From positions 6,063,207-6,127,206 of the forward strand of contig CM060127.1 of NCBI GenBank assembly GCA_030522415.1: DNA of 64,000 bases. Direction: 5' to 3'. Shown piece by piece: positions 13,796-26,537 of this stretch. The notes under the pieces are model-generated. The model did not search any database and was not told where the DNA came from. It saw only the letters and a list, made by a program, of their open reading frames with translations. Position numbers and translations under genes: made by a program. This stretch comes from Channallabes apus. Lineage: Eukaryota > Chordata > Actinopteri > Siluriformes > Clariidae. Position 1 is the stretch's first letter. The number at the start of each line of letters is the position of its first letter.

Positions 13796-16700
13796 GCCAT
13801 CTTACAGAGGAACTGAAAATGTGCACATCTCTAACACGAATAAGAGAGAGAGAGAGAGTTTAGCCTAAAGTGCTGTAATAATTTACATTGCATGAAAATA
13901 AATAAATGTCCTACATCTCTTATTCTCTCATTTAATCTAAAAATACGTCAGCCTGCAGGGATAAAACTGTTTACATTCAATTTAAGGAACTAATTCATCT
14001 TCAGAGCTTTTTATAATCTCCCTGTTTAAGGATATAAGCGTCAGTTCATTCATCCATGATACTTATTCACTTCACCCTTCTTCTTGTTTTGCGGTCAAAA
14101 GAAACAGACTATAAATGCTTCCATTTCCAGATTGTAGCTGCTATTCCAGGTCCAACATAAGATTCTGTTTCAAATTAATTTCATGCACAATCAAACTCTC
14201 ATTTTCACTGTCCTCATCATCCAACTGCTTTTTTAATTTTATGTTTCTGTTAAAGGTTTAACTCCCTCTTTTCCTGTGTGGGTGAATGTGTGTGTGTGTG
14301 TGGCTGCATGAGTCTTAAACGCATCACTTCCTGCTCAATTGCATCAGTGCAATGAAGTTGTAAACCTGTGTATGCGCGTGTCCTGCATAATTGTATACAT
14401 CCAGAAACACTCATCTTGAGACATGATGGTAAAATGACCATGAATAAAAAATTTTATCTAAGAAATTTCACTACAGATGCAGAAACAGAAAACAATGAGG
14501 TTATAATTAGATTCAGTTTAACTTTGGAGATAAAGTGAGGTTGTATAGTCAATAACTTTCTTGACCACAGAGTCTAACAATCTACATGCTTCATGTAAAT
14601 TTGTGATTAAAGAATTTTTACAAATACAGGGTTTTTTTTTTAATCTATTAAAATTTACTGTGGTCAAATATTAAAACTTAAAATAAATATAAAATGCTAA
14701 TTGATTGAAAATCTAAATTAATTGGAAATTTTATTAATCAGTTCGAATGTTTAGTAAGAATTGGGACACATTTTAATCTAATCATATTCCACGTTTTTCA
14801 CTTTGTGTTCCTATAGGCTATTGTTGGTCTGATCCGTAATTTGGCACTGTGCCCAGCCAATCAGTCGCCTCTAATGGAAGCAGGTGCAATTCCACGACTG
14901 GTTAACTTGCTGCTGAAGGCTCATCAGGATCTACAGAGACTAAGCACACAGAACACTTATCAGGTAATCAGATAATCATCAAGTAACGAGGATTTGCCAT
15001 TGAAACTATCGCAATATCGAAGTTATGATCCCAAGCCTTGCTGAAATTTGAATAATGGTCTATAATAATTTGATTAGTAGTGAATCTAACTTCAAATAAA
15101 CCAAAAAGAAAGTGCATGCATAATGAACAAACAGCAGACTGGCGGATTAACTAGAGGAAAAGTGAACAGTACACATTCCCAATCAAGATGTTAAGCACAA
15201 TGTCCCGGTTTGAATACTAACCTTCCCTCAGTAATATTAATAATATTACTAAAATTAATCCTCTGAACAGATGGAGTTAACGTGAAGCTTTTTAGAATCC
15301 ACTGCTAACCCGTTTTCACCAGCTGTCGTTGTTCTTTTGGCTGCTCCCATCAAGGGGTCTCAACAGTGGACCATCCGATTTGCATACAATTTAACACAGG
15401 TTTTACACCAGATGCTGACCGGCAGTGAATGCAGTGGCTGGGTTTGGGCATTAGCTGGGAATCTACGCCATTATCATCAATAGTGTGTTCCCATTAAATC
15501 TGAAATCAATATTTTATGAGATATTAATACATTTACATTTAGGCATTGGGCAGACGCTCTTATCCAGAGCGACTTACATTTTTATCTCATTACACATCTG
15601 AGCATATGAGGGTTAAGGGCCTTGCTCAAGGGCCCAACAGTGGCAACTTGGTGGTTGTGGGGTTTGAACCTGGGATCTTCCGAACCGTAGTCCAATGCCT
15701 TAACCACTGAGCTACCCCTGGCCCTACATTACTAAAAATCTGCTGTTTTTCTTCCAGTAAAAGGACTTTTTACTCTGTTCTGTTATTTTGCACAATTAAA
15801 AGTCCTGCTTTGACTTGAACACGCTGTGTAAAACCACAAAAAAATATACATTAAGTTTCAATTTTATGCACGAAATTCCCTTTAAACCAATCTGTCTTCA
15901 CATAACGAGCCCTTCCTCTGTGTTCTACTGTAACTACCTTGGTCGGAAGCCATCAATAAAGACGATGTTAGAGAATCATTTGTATTTTAAAATAAATAAA
16001 GTCTCTCTCTGTGAGATAACTCTCTTGCTAACTCTCTGTCCTTTTCTTTTTTCCTCTATCGCTGCCTCGATGTCGCTCTCTCAGGATGGAGTTAGTATGG
16101 AGGAAATAGTAGAAGGCTGCACCGGAGCATTACATATTTTGGCCAGGGATCCAATTAACCGGGGAGAAATCGCCAGCATGCAGACCATCCCTCTGTTTGT
16201 ACAGGTATGTGTGTTAAAACGAGAGAGAGAGAGAGAGCAAAGTGTCCACATCATTGTGTAAAAACTTTTGACACACCCTTTGCAGATGTTTAATGCAGCC
16301 AAACAAAGAAATATCTTCAGTTAATACATTGCACAAGCCCTTGAAGGACGGAGTCAGTCTCTAGAGTTCCTTGTAGACAGATCATTAAACACTCATTACC
16401 AAATGAGCCTTGAAGCTGAAAACATAGATTGACTACATTGGGTCTGTAGGTACAGTATTATTGACAGTGTTGCAGGGATACAAACTCCAGTTTCTCCATC
16501 ATGGGTTGAAGGTTCTTAGGGCATCATCAATATCAGACCCGAACCAAACAACTTTTTGACCCAAGAACTTTGCTCTCTTAGGCAGAGGTTCAGTGGAGAA
16601 TATTAACGTAATGGTTGGTTCTAGTCAGCATTAATTTTCTGACAGAGGGTTTTCCATCTGGATCTAGAGATGGCTAATAGTTCTCCCTTTCCTCTAATCA

Positions 16701-19700
16701 ATATCTGACTAAGCACTCCTACCAAAGATGTGGACAACTGGAACTCAATCTCACAATGAACTCAGTTAAGAGCTTTGTAACACCAGGACAGACTGCACAT
16801 TGACATGACTTTAGATTCTTTCAGAATGCTGTCATAATAGGTGGTACTTGGCAGAAGCACCATCATGTCTTTCTCATTCTTACTTTGAGAATGTGCTAAA
16901 AAAATTCTAGGAAAATTTATGGTAGAAATGGATTAAGGCCCATGAAGAGACTCCAATTACCACAGACAGACTCCTAGTTTTGGCAGCAGGGGCATGAGCT
17001 GGCATTCCAAATCTTGTAAAAGTTCTTGTCAAAGACCATTTTTGTCCAATCAACTCACAGCTCTCTGAAGTTAACCCAGATAGTCCTGTTGCCTTACTGT
17101 ATCCATCAGGATTTTAATGCTTTTTAGATTTTAATAGTTTTTAATGCCACTATCTATAGTAATGTGATTGCCCTGAAAACTTTCTCCCTGATTGGATCTT
17201 CTGCTCCACATGGATAGTTGAGCAATATCTGTGGGTTTGGCCTGCAAAGCTACAACCTACAGTAACAAACCAAAAAGACTCTAGTGCACAGGCTAAGGTG
17301 TACCTCATCAAGCAGATACAATTCTGAACTATAGTTGTGTGGGAAGCACATCACACCACAGGTATTTGTTGCAACTTGCCTGAAAAGGGTGAAACACCTC
17401 CCATCTACAATTCAATTCAGTTTTATTTGTATAGCGCTTTTAACAATTGACATTGTCTCAAAACAGCTTTACACAATCAAAGGAATTATTTAAGTTTGTA
17501 TGGATTGTGAATGTGTATGAATCAGTATGGTCAGATAGTCCCTGGTGAACAAGCCAGAGGGCGACAGTGGCAAGGAAAAACTCCCTGAGATGGTAATAGG
17601 AAGAAACCTTGAGAGGACTCAACAGGGAACCCATCCTCATCTGGGTGAAACAGATAGCAGGAAATTATCTGCATTTATACAGTGTTAAGTGTTAGGTTCA
17701 GCTATAATAGTTGATGTTAATTGATGTTAAAATGGAGTCCAGTAGTTATTGGAGACTCAGATAGACTTGTAGAAAGTTCCAGTCCTGAACTATCGAATTG
17801 TCAAGTCCTTAGAGAAACAGCTGACAACACCAGTCGAGGCCAGAAACATCTTCTAAGTAGAGAAAATCATCCCCAGACACCAGACGCATCCCAAAGAGAC
17901 ACACGGGGCATCCATGCGACGAGACCTCCAACCAGAAACGGGGCACCAGGATGGATCAGACAGGTCCGGAGGGCAGAGGGAGTCTGGATCACTGGCAGCT
18001 CAGGAACGACATGTGTAGCTCGACAGAGAGAGAGAAAAGGGGGAGACAGGGGGAGAGAGGAAAGAGAAAGAGGGGAGAAAGAGAAGAGGAGGAGAGATTG
18101 CAATTAGGTATGGTCACAGTCACAATGTATAATGTGAATGTATATTTACTGTAGAGTGCAAGCAGGGACTCCGGCAGGACTAACTATGACAGCATAACTA
18201 AAAGGGAGGAGCCAGAAGGAAACACAAACATGAGGGCTCCCTGAGATGTAAAGCAACCAATCACCTCACCGTCAACAAACCTGAGTGATCAAATGAGACT
18301 GAGGAAGACAGCATCTAAACATACCAGTTCACCATAATACTCTATGTCCATGAGTCCCCCAGATCTGCTCTTTTACCTAAGGCAAATCTATTTATAAAAA
18401 TGCTTGGCTAAATAAATAGGTTTTGAGGCTAGACTTAAACACTGAGACTATGTCTGAGTCCCGAACACTATTTGGAAGACTATTCCATAATTTTGGGGCT
18501 TGGTAAGAAAAAAGCTCTGTCCCCAGCTGTAGTTTTCATAATACGCGGTACTGACAAGCAGCCTGCATCCTTTGACCGAAGTAGGCGTGGCGGATCGTAA
18601 GACACTAGCAGTTCGCTCAGATACTGCGGCGCGAGACCATTTAATGCTTTATATGTCAAGAGTAGTATTTTAAAATCAATGCAAAATTTCACAGGGAGCC
18701 AATGTAGTGAAGGTAGGATAGGGGTCATATCTTCTGTTTCTAGTGAGGACTCTCGCTGCTGCATTCTGGACTAGCTGAAGCTTGTTTATGCACCTAACTG
18801 AACAACCAGACAGTAAGGCATTACAATAGTCCAACCTAGAGGTGATAAAAGCATGAACTATTTTTTCTGCATCGTTTAGCGACAATATATTTCTTATCTT
18901 GGCAATATTTCTGAGGTGAAAAAATGCTATCCTGGTGATATTATCTACATGAGCTTCAAATGAAAGGCTGGAATCTATAATCATGCACTTGATGGAACAG
19001 AAAGGCCATCTAAAGTTACGGTGTGATCTAAGATTTTACTTCTAGCTGTATGCGGTCCTATGACTAGAACTTCTGTCTTATCCGGATTAACCAGAAGGAA
19101 GTTAATTAGCATCCAATTTCTTATGTCCTGCACACATTGCTCAACTTTAGTAAGATGGTTTTTCTCATCAGGTTTTGTTGAGACGTATAGCTGTGTGTCA
19201 TCAGCATAACAATGAAAACTAATACCATGCTTACGGATTGTGTTGCCCAGAGGAAGCATGTAGAGGGAAAAAAGCAGTGGGCCTAAAACTGAACCCTGCG
19301 GAACGCCAAACTCCACTAGAGAACATGCAGAATAATCACCATTTAAGTCAACATACTGATAACGATCGGTCAAATAGGATCTGAGCCAGGAGAGGGCTGT
19401 ACCCTTAATTCCTACTACATTTTCTAATCTGTGAACCTCTCTAAGTTTTCTTCCACCTGTTCCCTGCTCTCGCTATGAAGCACAATGTCATCTGCAAACA
19501 TCATAGTCCATGGAGACTCCTGTCTAACCTCATCTGTCATCCTGTCCATCACCAGAGCAAACAAAAAGGGGCTTAGAGCCGATCCTTGATGCAGACCCAC
19601 ATCCACCTTGAACTCTTCTGTCACACCTACAGCACATCTCACCACTGTCTTAGCACCCTCATACATGTCCTGCACCACTCTAACATACTTCTCTGCCACT

Positions 19701-22700
19701 CCAGACTTCCTCATACAACACCACAGCTCCTCTCTCGGCACCCTGTCGTACGCCTTCTCTAAATCTACAAAGACACAATGCAACTCTTTATTACCTTCTC
19801 TGTACTTCTCCATCAGCATCCTCAAAGCAAATACTTCATCTGATGTACTCTTTCTAGGCATGAAACCATATTGCTGCTCACAAATGCTCACCTCTGCCCT
19901 TAACCTAGCTTCCACTACTCTTTCCCACAGCTTCATTGTATGGCTCATTAGCTTTATGCCTCTGTAATTGCACATCTCCCTTGTTCTTAAAAATCGGCAC
20001 CAATACACTTCTCCTCCATTCCTCTGGAATCCTCTCGCTGGCCAAGATCTTGTTAAAAAACTAGTCAGTAACTAGACTGCCACCTCTCCTAAGCACTTCC
20101 ATACCTCCACAGGTATGTCATCAGGACCAACAGCCTTTCCACTCTTCATCCTCTTCAACGCCCTCCTCACCTCACTTTTACTAATATTTGCTACTTCCTG
20201 CTCCACAACAGTCACCTCTTCTACTCTTTGTTCGCTTTCATTTTCCTCATTCATCAACTCCTCAAAGTACCCCTTCCATCTTCCCATCACCCTCCTGGCA
20301 TCTGTCAGTATATTTCCATCTCTATCTTTAATCACTCTAACCTGCTGCACATCTTTCCCATCTCTATCTTTCTGCCTCGCCAACCTGTACAGATCTACCT
20401 CACCCTCCTTACTGTCCAGCCTAGCATACAAGTCCTCATATGCTCTTTGTTTTGCCTTTGCCACCTCTACCTTCACCTTACGCTGCATCTCCCTGTACTC
20501 CTGTCCACTCTCTTCAGTCGTCTCAGAGTCCCACTTCTTCTTAGCTAGCCTCTTTCCCTGTATACACTCCTTGACTGACTTCCTCGTTCCACCACCAAGT
20601 CTCCTTGTCCACTTTTCCCTTACCTGATGATACACCAAGTACCCTCCTACCTGTCTCCCTGATCACATTAGCTGTAGTTGTCCAGTCAACTGAAAGCACC
20701 TCCTGACCACCCAGAGCCTGTCTCAACTCCTCCCTAAAGGCATCACAACATTCTTCCTTTCTCAGCTTCCACCACTTTGTCCTCTGCTCTGCCTTTGTCC
20801 TCTTCACCTTCCTCACCACCAGGGTTATTTTACACACCACCATTCGACTGAGCTGATTTAATATACTTAAATACACTTATGTTACTATAAAGAATTTCAA
20901 ACCAGTTAAATTTGTGTCCGTGTTTTTGTACGATAGACAGATTATCATTATGAATAACTGCGACGCCTCCTCCTCTACCAGTTAACCGAGGCTGGTGTAT
21001 GTAGCTGTATCCAGGAGGACTAGCTTCATTTAGAGCTACATACTCGTCCTGTTTAACCCATGTTTCAGTTAAACAGAGTATATCAAACGCCTGATCTGTG
21101 ATAATTTCATTAACAATAACTGCATTGGATGCGAGAGATCTAATATTTAACAATCCTAGCTTCAGATCAGAGTTGCCGGCTGCGCATTCAGTATGATCGG
21201 AGTTTGTGGACTTTATGTTAATTAGATTATTGAAACAGACTTTCTGAGTCTTTCTACATTTTTGCTTAGCTCGGGGAACAGACACAGTCTCAATATGGTG
21301 AACCCTGAGTGACGACTCTATGCAGCTAGCAGACGGTTGGTTTAGCCTGTCTGTCTGCTCCCTGGCCTGGGCTCTGGATTGTCACCGATTAACTAGACCT
21401 CTACTGAGACTATGAGCTATACTACAGGAAATGAGAGCAGCACCTTCCCGAATGGGATGGACACCGTCCCGCCCTAACAGGCCAGCTTTGCCCTCAAAGG
21501 TCTTCCAATTATCTATGAAGCCCACATTATTTTTGGAGCACCACCTGGACATCCAGCGGTTCAGCGACCATAACCTGCTGTAAGCTATGTCGCCACGTCT
21601 CATTGGGATGGGACCAGAGCATATTACTTCATCGGACATCGCCTTCGCTAATTTAAACACCTCTGTAAAGTTACTCTTACTAACCTCTGACTGACGAAGG
21701 CGTATATCATTAGTTCCAGCATGTACCACTATCTTAGAGAACCTGTGCTGTCCTAGAGCCCTACGATTACCTGCTATGTCCGGTGCTCTGACTCCCGGGA
21801 TACACCTAACCACTGCCGCTGGCGCCCCTAAAGGTCTAGCTAATGTCACGTGCCTCAGTATAGAGTCTCCTATAACCAGAGCTCTTTCAGGTTTCTCAGC
21901 GGGTGCATCACTGAGGAGAGCAAACCTGTTGGACACGTGAAGCGCAGAGGAGGTGTGCTCCGGTGGGCTAGCCTTAGCTTTAGCTTTGGCTGAACGAGTA
22001 TGCCGCCTAGTCGTCACCCACTCGCCCCGCTGTGAGGGCTCTAATGCCGGAGTCGGGGGCTGATTCTCTCCGCCTGTGGCACCCAGACTGTCTGCTACAG
22101 GAATAACGCTGCTCTCACACTCTCTAACACTCTCTAAAGTCTGGATGTGCTCCTCTAATGCTGATATCTTCTCCGTCAGAGGATCCCCCAAGAACCTACA
22201 GTAGAATGTTAGTCTTTAGAAAGTGAGGACTTCTAGCACTCACTCAGGTAGCATCTGCTTTCTTTTATAATACAATCATAGATGGGTGTTCAGATATTTG
22301 ATGACATTGTAATTTTTAACCAGTTGATTGATTTTGTAGGGTTCCATTAAGGTGAACTTGTTGAGTGCCCCCTGCTGGCTGTAATATCAGCCCCATAGTT
22401 CTATTACACTATTTAGTCTGTAGTAAGTCTGTGCTGAAGTCAAGTCAAGTCAAGTAGGCTTTTATTGTCATTTCAACCCTGTACAGTTTAGTACTGTATG
22501 TACAATGTGAGTACAATGTGAGTACAATGTGAGTGCCTGAATGCTTCGGTACCTTTTCCCAGATGGCAGCATTGTGAAGAGTGAGTGTGAGGGGTGTGTC
22601 CAGTCAGCCACAATGCTGGTGGCTTTGCAGATACAGCGTGTGGTGTGGATGTTTTCGATAGAGAGACCCTGATGATCTTCTCAGCTGTTCTCACTGTCCG

Positions 22701-25700
22701 CTGTAGGGTCTTGCGGTCTGCACAATTCCCAAACCAGACAGTAATGCCGCTGCTTCTTCTATAGAAGGTGGTGAGGATTGGTGGTGGAAGCTAGCCTCCA
22801 CAGCCTTCTCAGGAAGAAAACACGTTGCTGGGCTTTCTTGTGCAGAGAGCTGGTGTTGAGGGACCAGGTGAGGTTCTCCTCCAGATGGACACCCAGGAAT
22901 TTTGTGCTCTTGACGATCTCCACAGAAGAGACGTCGATGCTAAGCGGGGAGTGATCACTTCGTGTCCTCCTGAAGTCAACAACCATCTCTTTTGTCTTAT
23001 CGACATTCAGAGACAGGTTGTTGTCTTTACACCAGTCTGTTAGCTTCTGCACTTCCTTTCTGTACGCTGACTCGACACCACGGTCATGTCATCAGCAAAC
23101 TTGATGATATGATTGGAGCTGTGTGTCGCTACACAATCATGAGTCAGCAGCGTGAACAGCAGGGGACAGAGCAGACAGCCCTGGGGGGCCCCAGTGCTCA
23201 GTGTGGTGGTGTTAGAGGTATAGTTCCCAATCCGCACTGCCTGAGGTCTTTCGGTCAGAAAGTCCAGGATCCAGTTACAGAGGGAGTTGTTCAGGCCTAA
23301 TAGACTCAGCTTCCCGATCAGGTGCTGGGGGATGATTGTATTGAACTGAACTGAAATCTCCGTACAGCATTCTGACGTATGTGTCCTTCTTGGTGAGGTG
23401 TATCAGTGCCAGGTGGAGTGTGGTGGAGATGGCATCGTCCGTTGAACGGTTTGAACGATACGCAAACTGCAGTGGGTCCAGTGAGGGGGCAGCAGGGTCT
23501 TGATGTGTCCCATGACGAGCCGCTCGTGGCACTTCATGATGATGGGTGTGAGTGCAACAGGGCGGTAGTTATAGAGACAGGACACAGAAGACTTCTTCGG
23601 CACGGGGATGATGGGGTAGACTTGAAGCATATGGGAACGATGGTGCTGCTCAGAGAGATGTTGAAGATGTCCGTGAGAACATCTGCCAGCTGTTCTGCAC
23701 ATTCTCTGAGCACTCTGCCTAGGATTTTATCTGGTCCAGCAGCTTTACGTGGGTTAACTCTATGTAGAGCAGTGGTTCTCAAACATTTTCTGTCATTCCC
23801 CACTTAAGGGGGAGAGCGAATTTTCAAGCCCCACTCAACAAAATATTAACGAAATCGGCCAAGTTTACTGTTATACTGAAATATAAATTTCTAAACCAAT
23901 AAGCTCAAACAACACCAAGTTAAAAACAGATAAAATACACGTGCAATTGTTATAAAAGGCTTACGTTGTCACTTATCTTTGCAAAATTGACCCCATGTTT
24001 ATTAGCTGCTCAGCAATCATTTGTAGTTTTTTTGCACTGGCCAATTCTGTGTGCAACTTTGAATGAAGCCATTTGTGCTTGGCTGTCCACTGATTCAGAT
24101 TTTACCATGCGATTATCCTGCTGTCTGTATTCTGCCAGCTTTCTTTGAAAGAAGTCGAGTGGCTTATTAACGTGACTGGAGTGTGTTGTCTCTAAGTGTC
24201 TTCCTAATTTGTTGGGTCTCATGCGGTCTGCTGCCAGTGGTATAAGAAACAAAACACACACAGGTCTCTCTTCTGCCCCCACCATCCCCACCATGAACCC
24301 AAGCTCAAGATAGGCTTCATTAGGGGTGGGCGATATAACCAAAATCTTCTATCACGGTAGAAGCTAATTTCTACCTCGATAACGATATATATCACAATAT
24401 AGCAATTTGTATCTGAAAATGCATGAATAAAAATTCAAACACAAAGAAACTGTTTTACATAATGTAATTTTATTTAAACTGTGAATTGCTGAGGTTTGCC
24501 GCATTTTTTTTACTTTGGCCATAATCGTTTGGATTTCAGATGATAGAAAAGGTTTGATATGTTTCCACCACTTGTTAAAACAGTGCACTTGCACACCTTG
24601 CAAATCACGTTCATTTCATTCGTATCACTTTTCTTATACCCAAACCAATTCCACAACACAGACAATGCATCTCCTCGTTGCTAGTTTCGTCACATGTAAG
24701 TAAACTCACTGCTGCTGCAATGTCGTCCATTGTCGAAGTGTATGTGAAGCCAAACACATCAAAAGTGGGACGAAACCGTGACACCCGATTGAAACAAATG
24801 TCTGCCCAAATACAGCGCAGCGCAACTATCTGGATAGCGCAGTGATGATCTGGTTTATTCGCGCAGCCCGGTGGATCGTGCAGCGCCGCTTGAATCACAA
24901 ACCTGCGCGACCCACTGTGTTTCTATTTAAAAACTATTTATTTAAAATAAATAGTTTCCGCCTTGCCATGCCTGGTTTGTACATGCGCATCCCAGCGGGG
25001 TAAAATGTAATTTGATGGTCGGCGCGGTATATTTCTGTCAGAGTCGCGCAGTGCTGCCCAGTGGGTCGCACAGGTTTGTGATTCGAGCAGCAGTGCTCAA
25101 GTTGGTTCGACGTTAAACCATTATTGTTGCACTATATGGTTCCACCTTTTCTCCCGGCCCACAACTGATGTTATTTTTAATTTACTTGTATTAATGATCC
25201 ATTTATTTGTGTGTGATTGTTTAGTTTTGAGAGTACACTCTTCATTGTCAATAAAGAAAAGCATGAATTACAATAGGTACTTTCCTATTATTTTTCACTA
25301 ATTCCCTCCCGTTCCTTGCGCCCCACCTGTCATTGCGCCCCACACTTTGAGAACCACTGATGTAGAGTTTCCTCACATCATTCGTTGTGAGACATAGCAC
25401 CTGGTCGTTCAGAGGAGGGGTGGTCTTCCTCGCTATCAAGTCATTCTGCTTGTCGAACCGTTTGTAGAAGCTGTTCAGCGCATCTGGAAGGGAGCTGTTA
25501 GACCCGTTTGCCACGTTTCCGCTTCCTCGTGCGCCGCTTACGATTTCCCCTCCTCCGGCCACCAGCAGCAGGCAACGGCGAGGAAACAAACATAAAGTAA
25601 ACAAAGTAGCACCATTTTGGCTCCAGAGCGGCCGATGCGTGCTATTGCCGTGCCGCCATCTTGGATCCAATCCTATCTTCTTCAGATTCTGCAGAGTTAG

Positions 25701-26489
25701 TGTCTCCTCTCCTAGTGCTGTGTTGTTAATGTTTGATCTTCTAAGGTCCTATTTTGGAATAGTTACATGTCACTCTATGGCACCACACAGGTGAATCTCA
25801 CCTAATGGCTTATAAATCATTAGTTGTGTGTGTACACTTTGAACTCCAGATTATCAGCAAGGCTTCGTGATTCTGATCTCACTCTATCTCACTCCTGTCT
25901 CACATCCTGTCTCTCTTTCTGTCTCACTCTCGGCTGCCTCTCTTTCTGTCTCACTCTTTCCCTTTTGTCTTATACTCTCCCTGCCTCTCTTTCTGTCTCA
26001 CTCTCTCCTTGCCTCTCTTTCTGTCTCAGTTTCTATCCTTTATGTCTCACTCTGTCCATCTCTTTTTCTCACACTCTCTTCCTGTCTCTCTTTGTGTCTC
26101 ACTCTCTCCTTGTCTCACTCTCTCTCTCTGTTTATTTTTTGTTTGACTTGCTCTGTCTCCCTTTTGTTTCACTCTCCCTGTATCTTTTTTCCTCATTCTC
26201 TGTCTCACTTTGTGTCTCACTCTCTCCATGTCTCTCTTTTCATCTCACTCTCTCTGTCTCTTTTTATCTCACTCCCTTCTTGTCTCCCTTTCCCTGACTA
26301 TCTTTTTGTCTTCCTTTTTCTTGGTCTCTCTGTAGTTGTTGTACTCGTGTGTTGAGAGTGTGCGGCGAGTCTCAGCTGGTGTTTTGTGTGAACTTGCTCT
26401 GGATAAACACTCGGCCGAACTAATTGACGCTGAAGGAGCTTCTGCTCCACTGATGGAGCTACTGCACTCCACTAATGAAGGGATAGGTA

Positions 26490-26537
<48 letters not shown>

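Larger units (their letters stand above)
17407..22200 (-). mobile_element. Near full-length L2-clade LINE with a nested RTE fragment
   Basis: On the minus strand it runs from ORF1 (22191-21382) through the ORF2 endonuclease (21285-20830), then an RTE insertion, then the ORF2 reverse-transcriptase C-terminus (19436-18480) and a 1-kb 3' UTR. It ends at GCGCTATACAAATAAAACTG, the usual L2 tail before ATTGA repeats. The piece of ORF2 between endonuclease and the late RT motifs is missing or replaced. It is inserted in a jup intron opposite to the gene's direction. Confidence 0.85.
22437..25680 (-). mobile_element. Rex1-family LINE interrupted by a hAT transposon
   Basis: The minus strand ends in CAATAAAAGCCTACTTGACTTGACTTGACTT, a Rex1-type tail with TTGAC repeats (given here in parts: polyadenylation-like AATAAA then the repeats). 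Coding blocks in order from 25.67 kb down are [82 protein letters not shown] and [20 protein letters not shown]. Frameshifts are frequent. A hAT element splits it at 23770-25359. Confidence 0.8.

Noticed and set aside
15665..15725. tRNA-like sequence on the minus strand
   Set aside because: It leads into the GTCGCTCTGGATAAGAGCG body of a V-SINE-like element, so it is not a tRNA gene.
25824..26355. Two long Ser/Leu-rich open frames
   Set aside because: They are produced by the CTCTGTCTCACT repeat and have no protein-like composition or conservation.
26496..26535. Tandem repeats as a CRISPR array
   Set aside because: The window is eukaryotic. The repeats are microsatellites and minisatellites without spacers of constant length.
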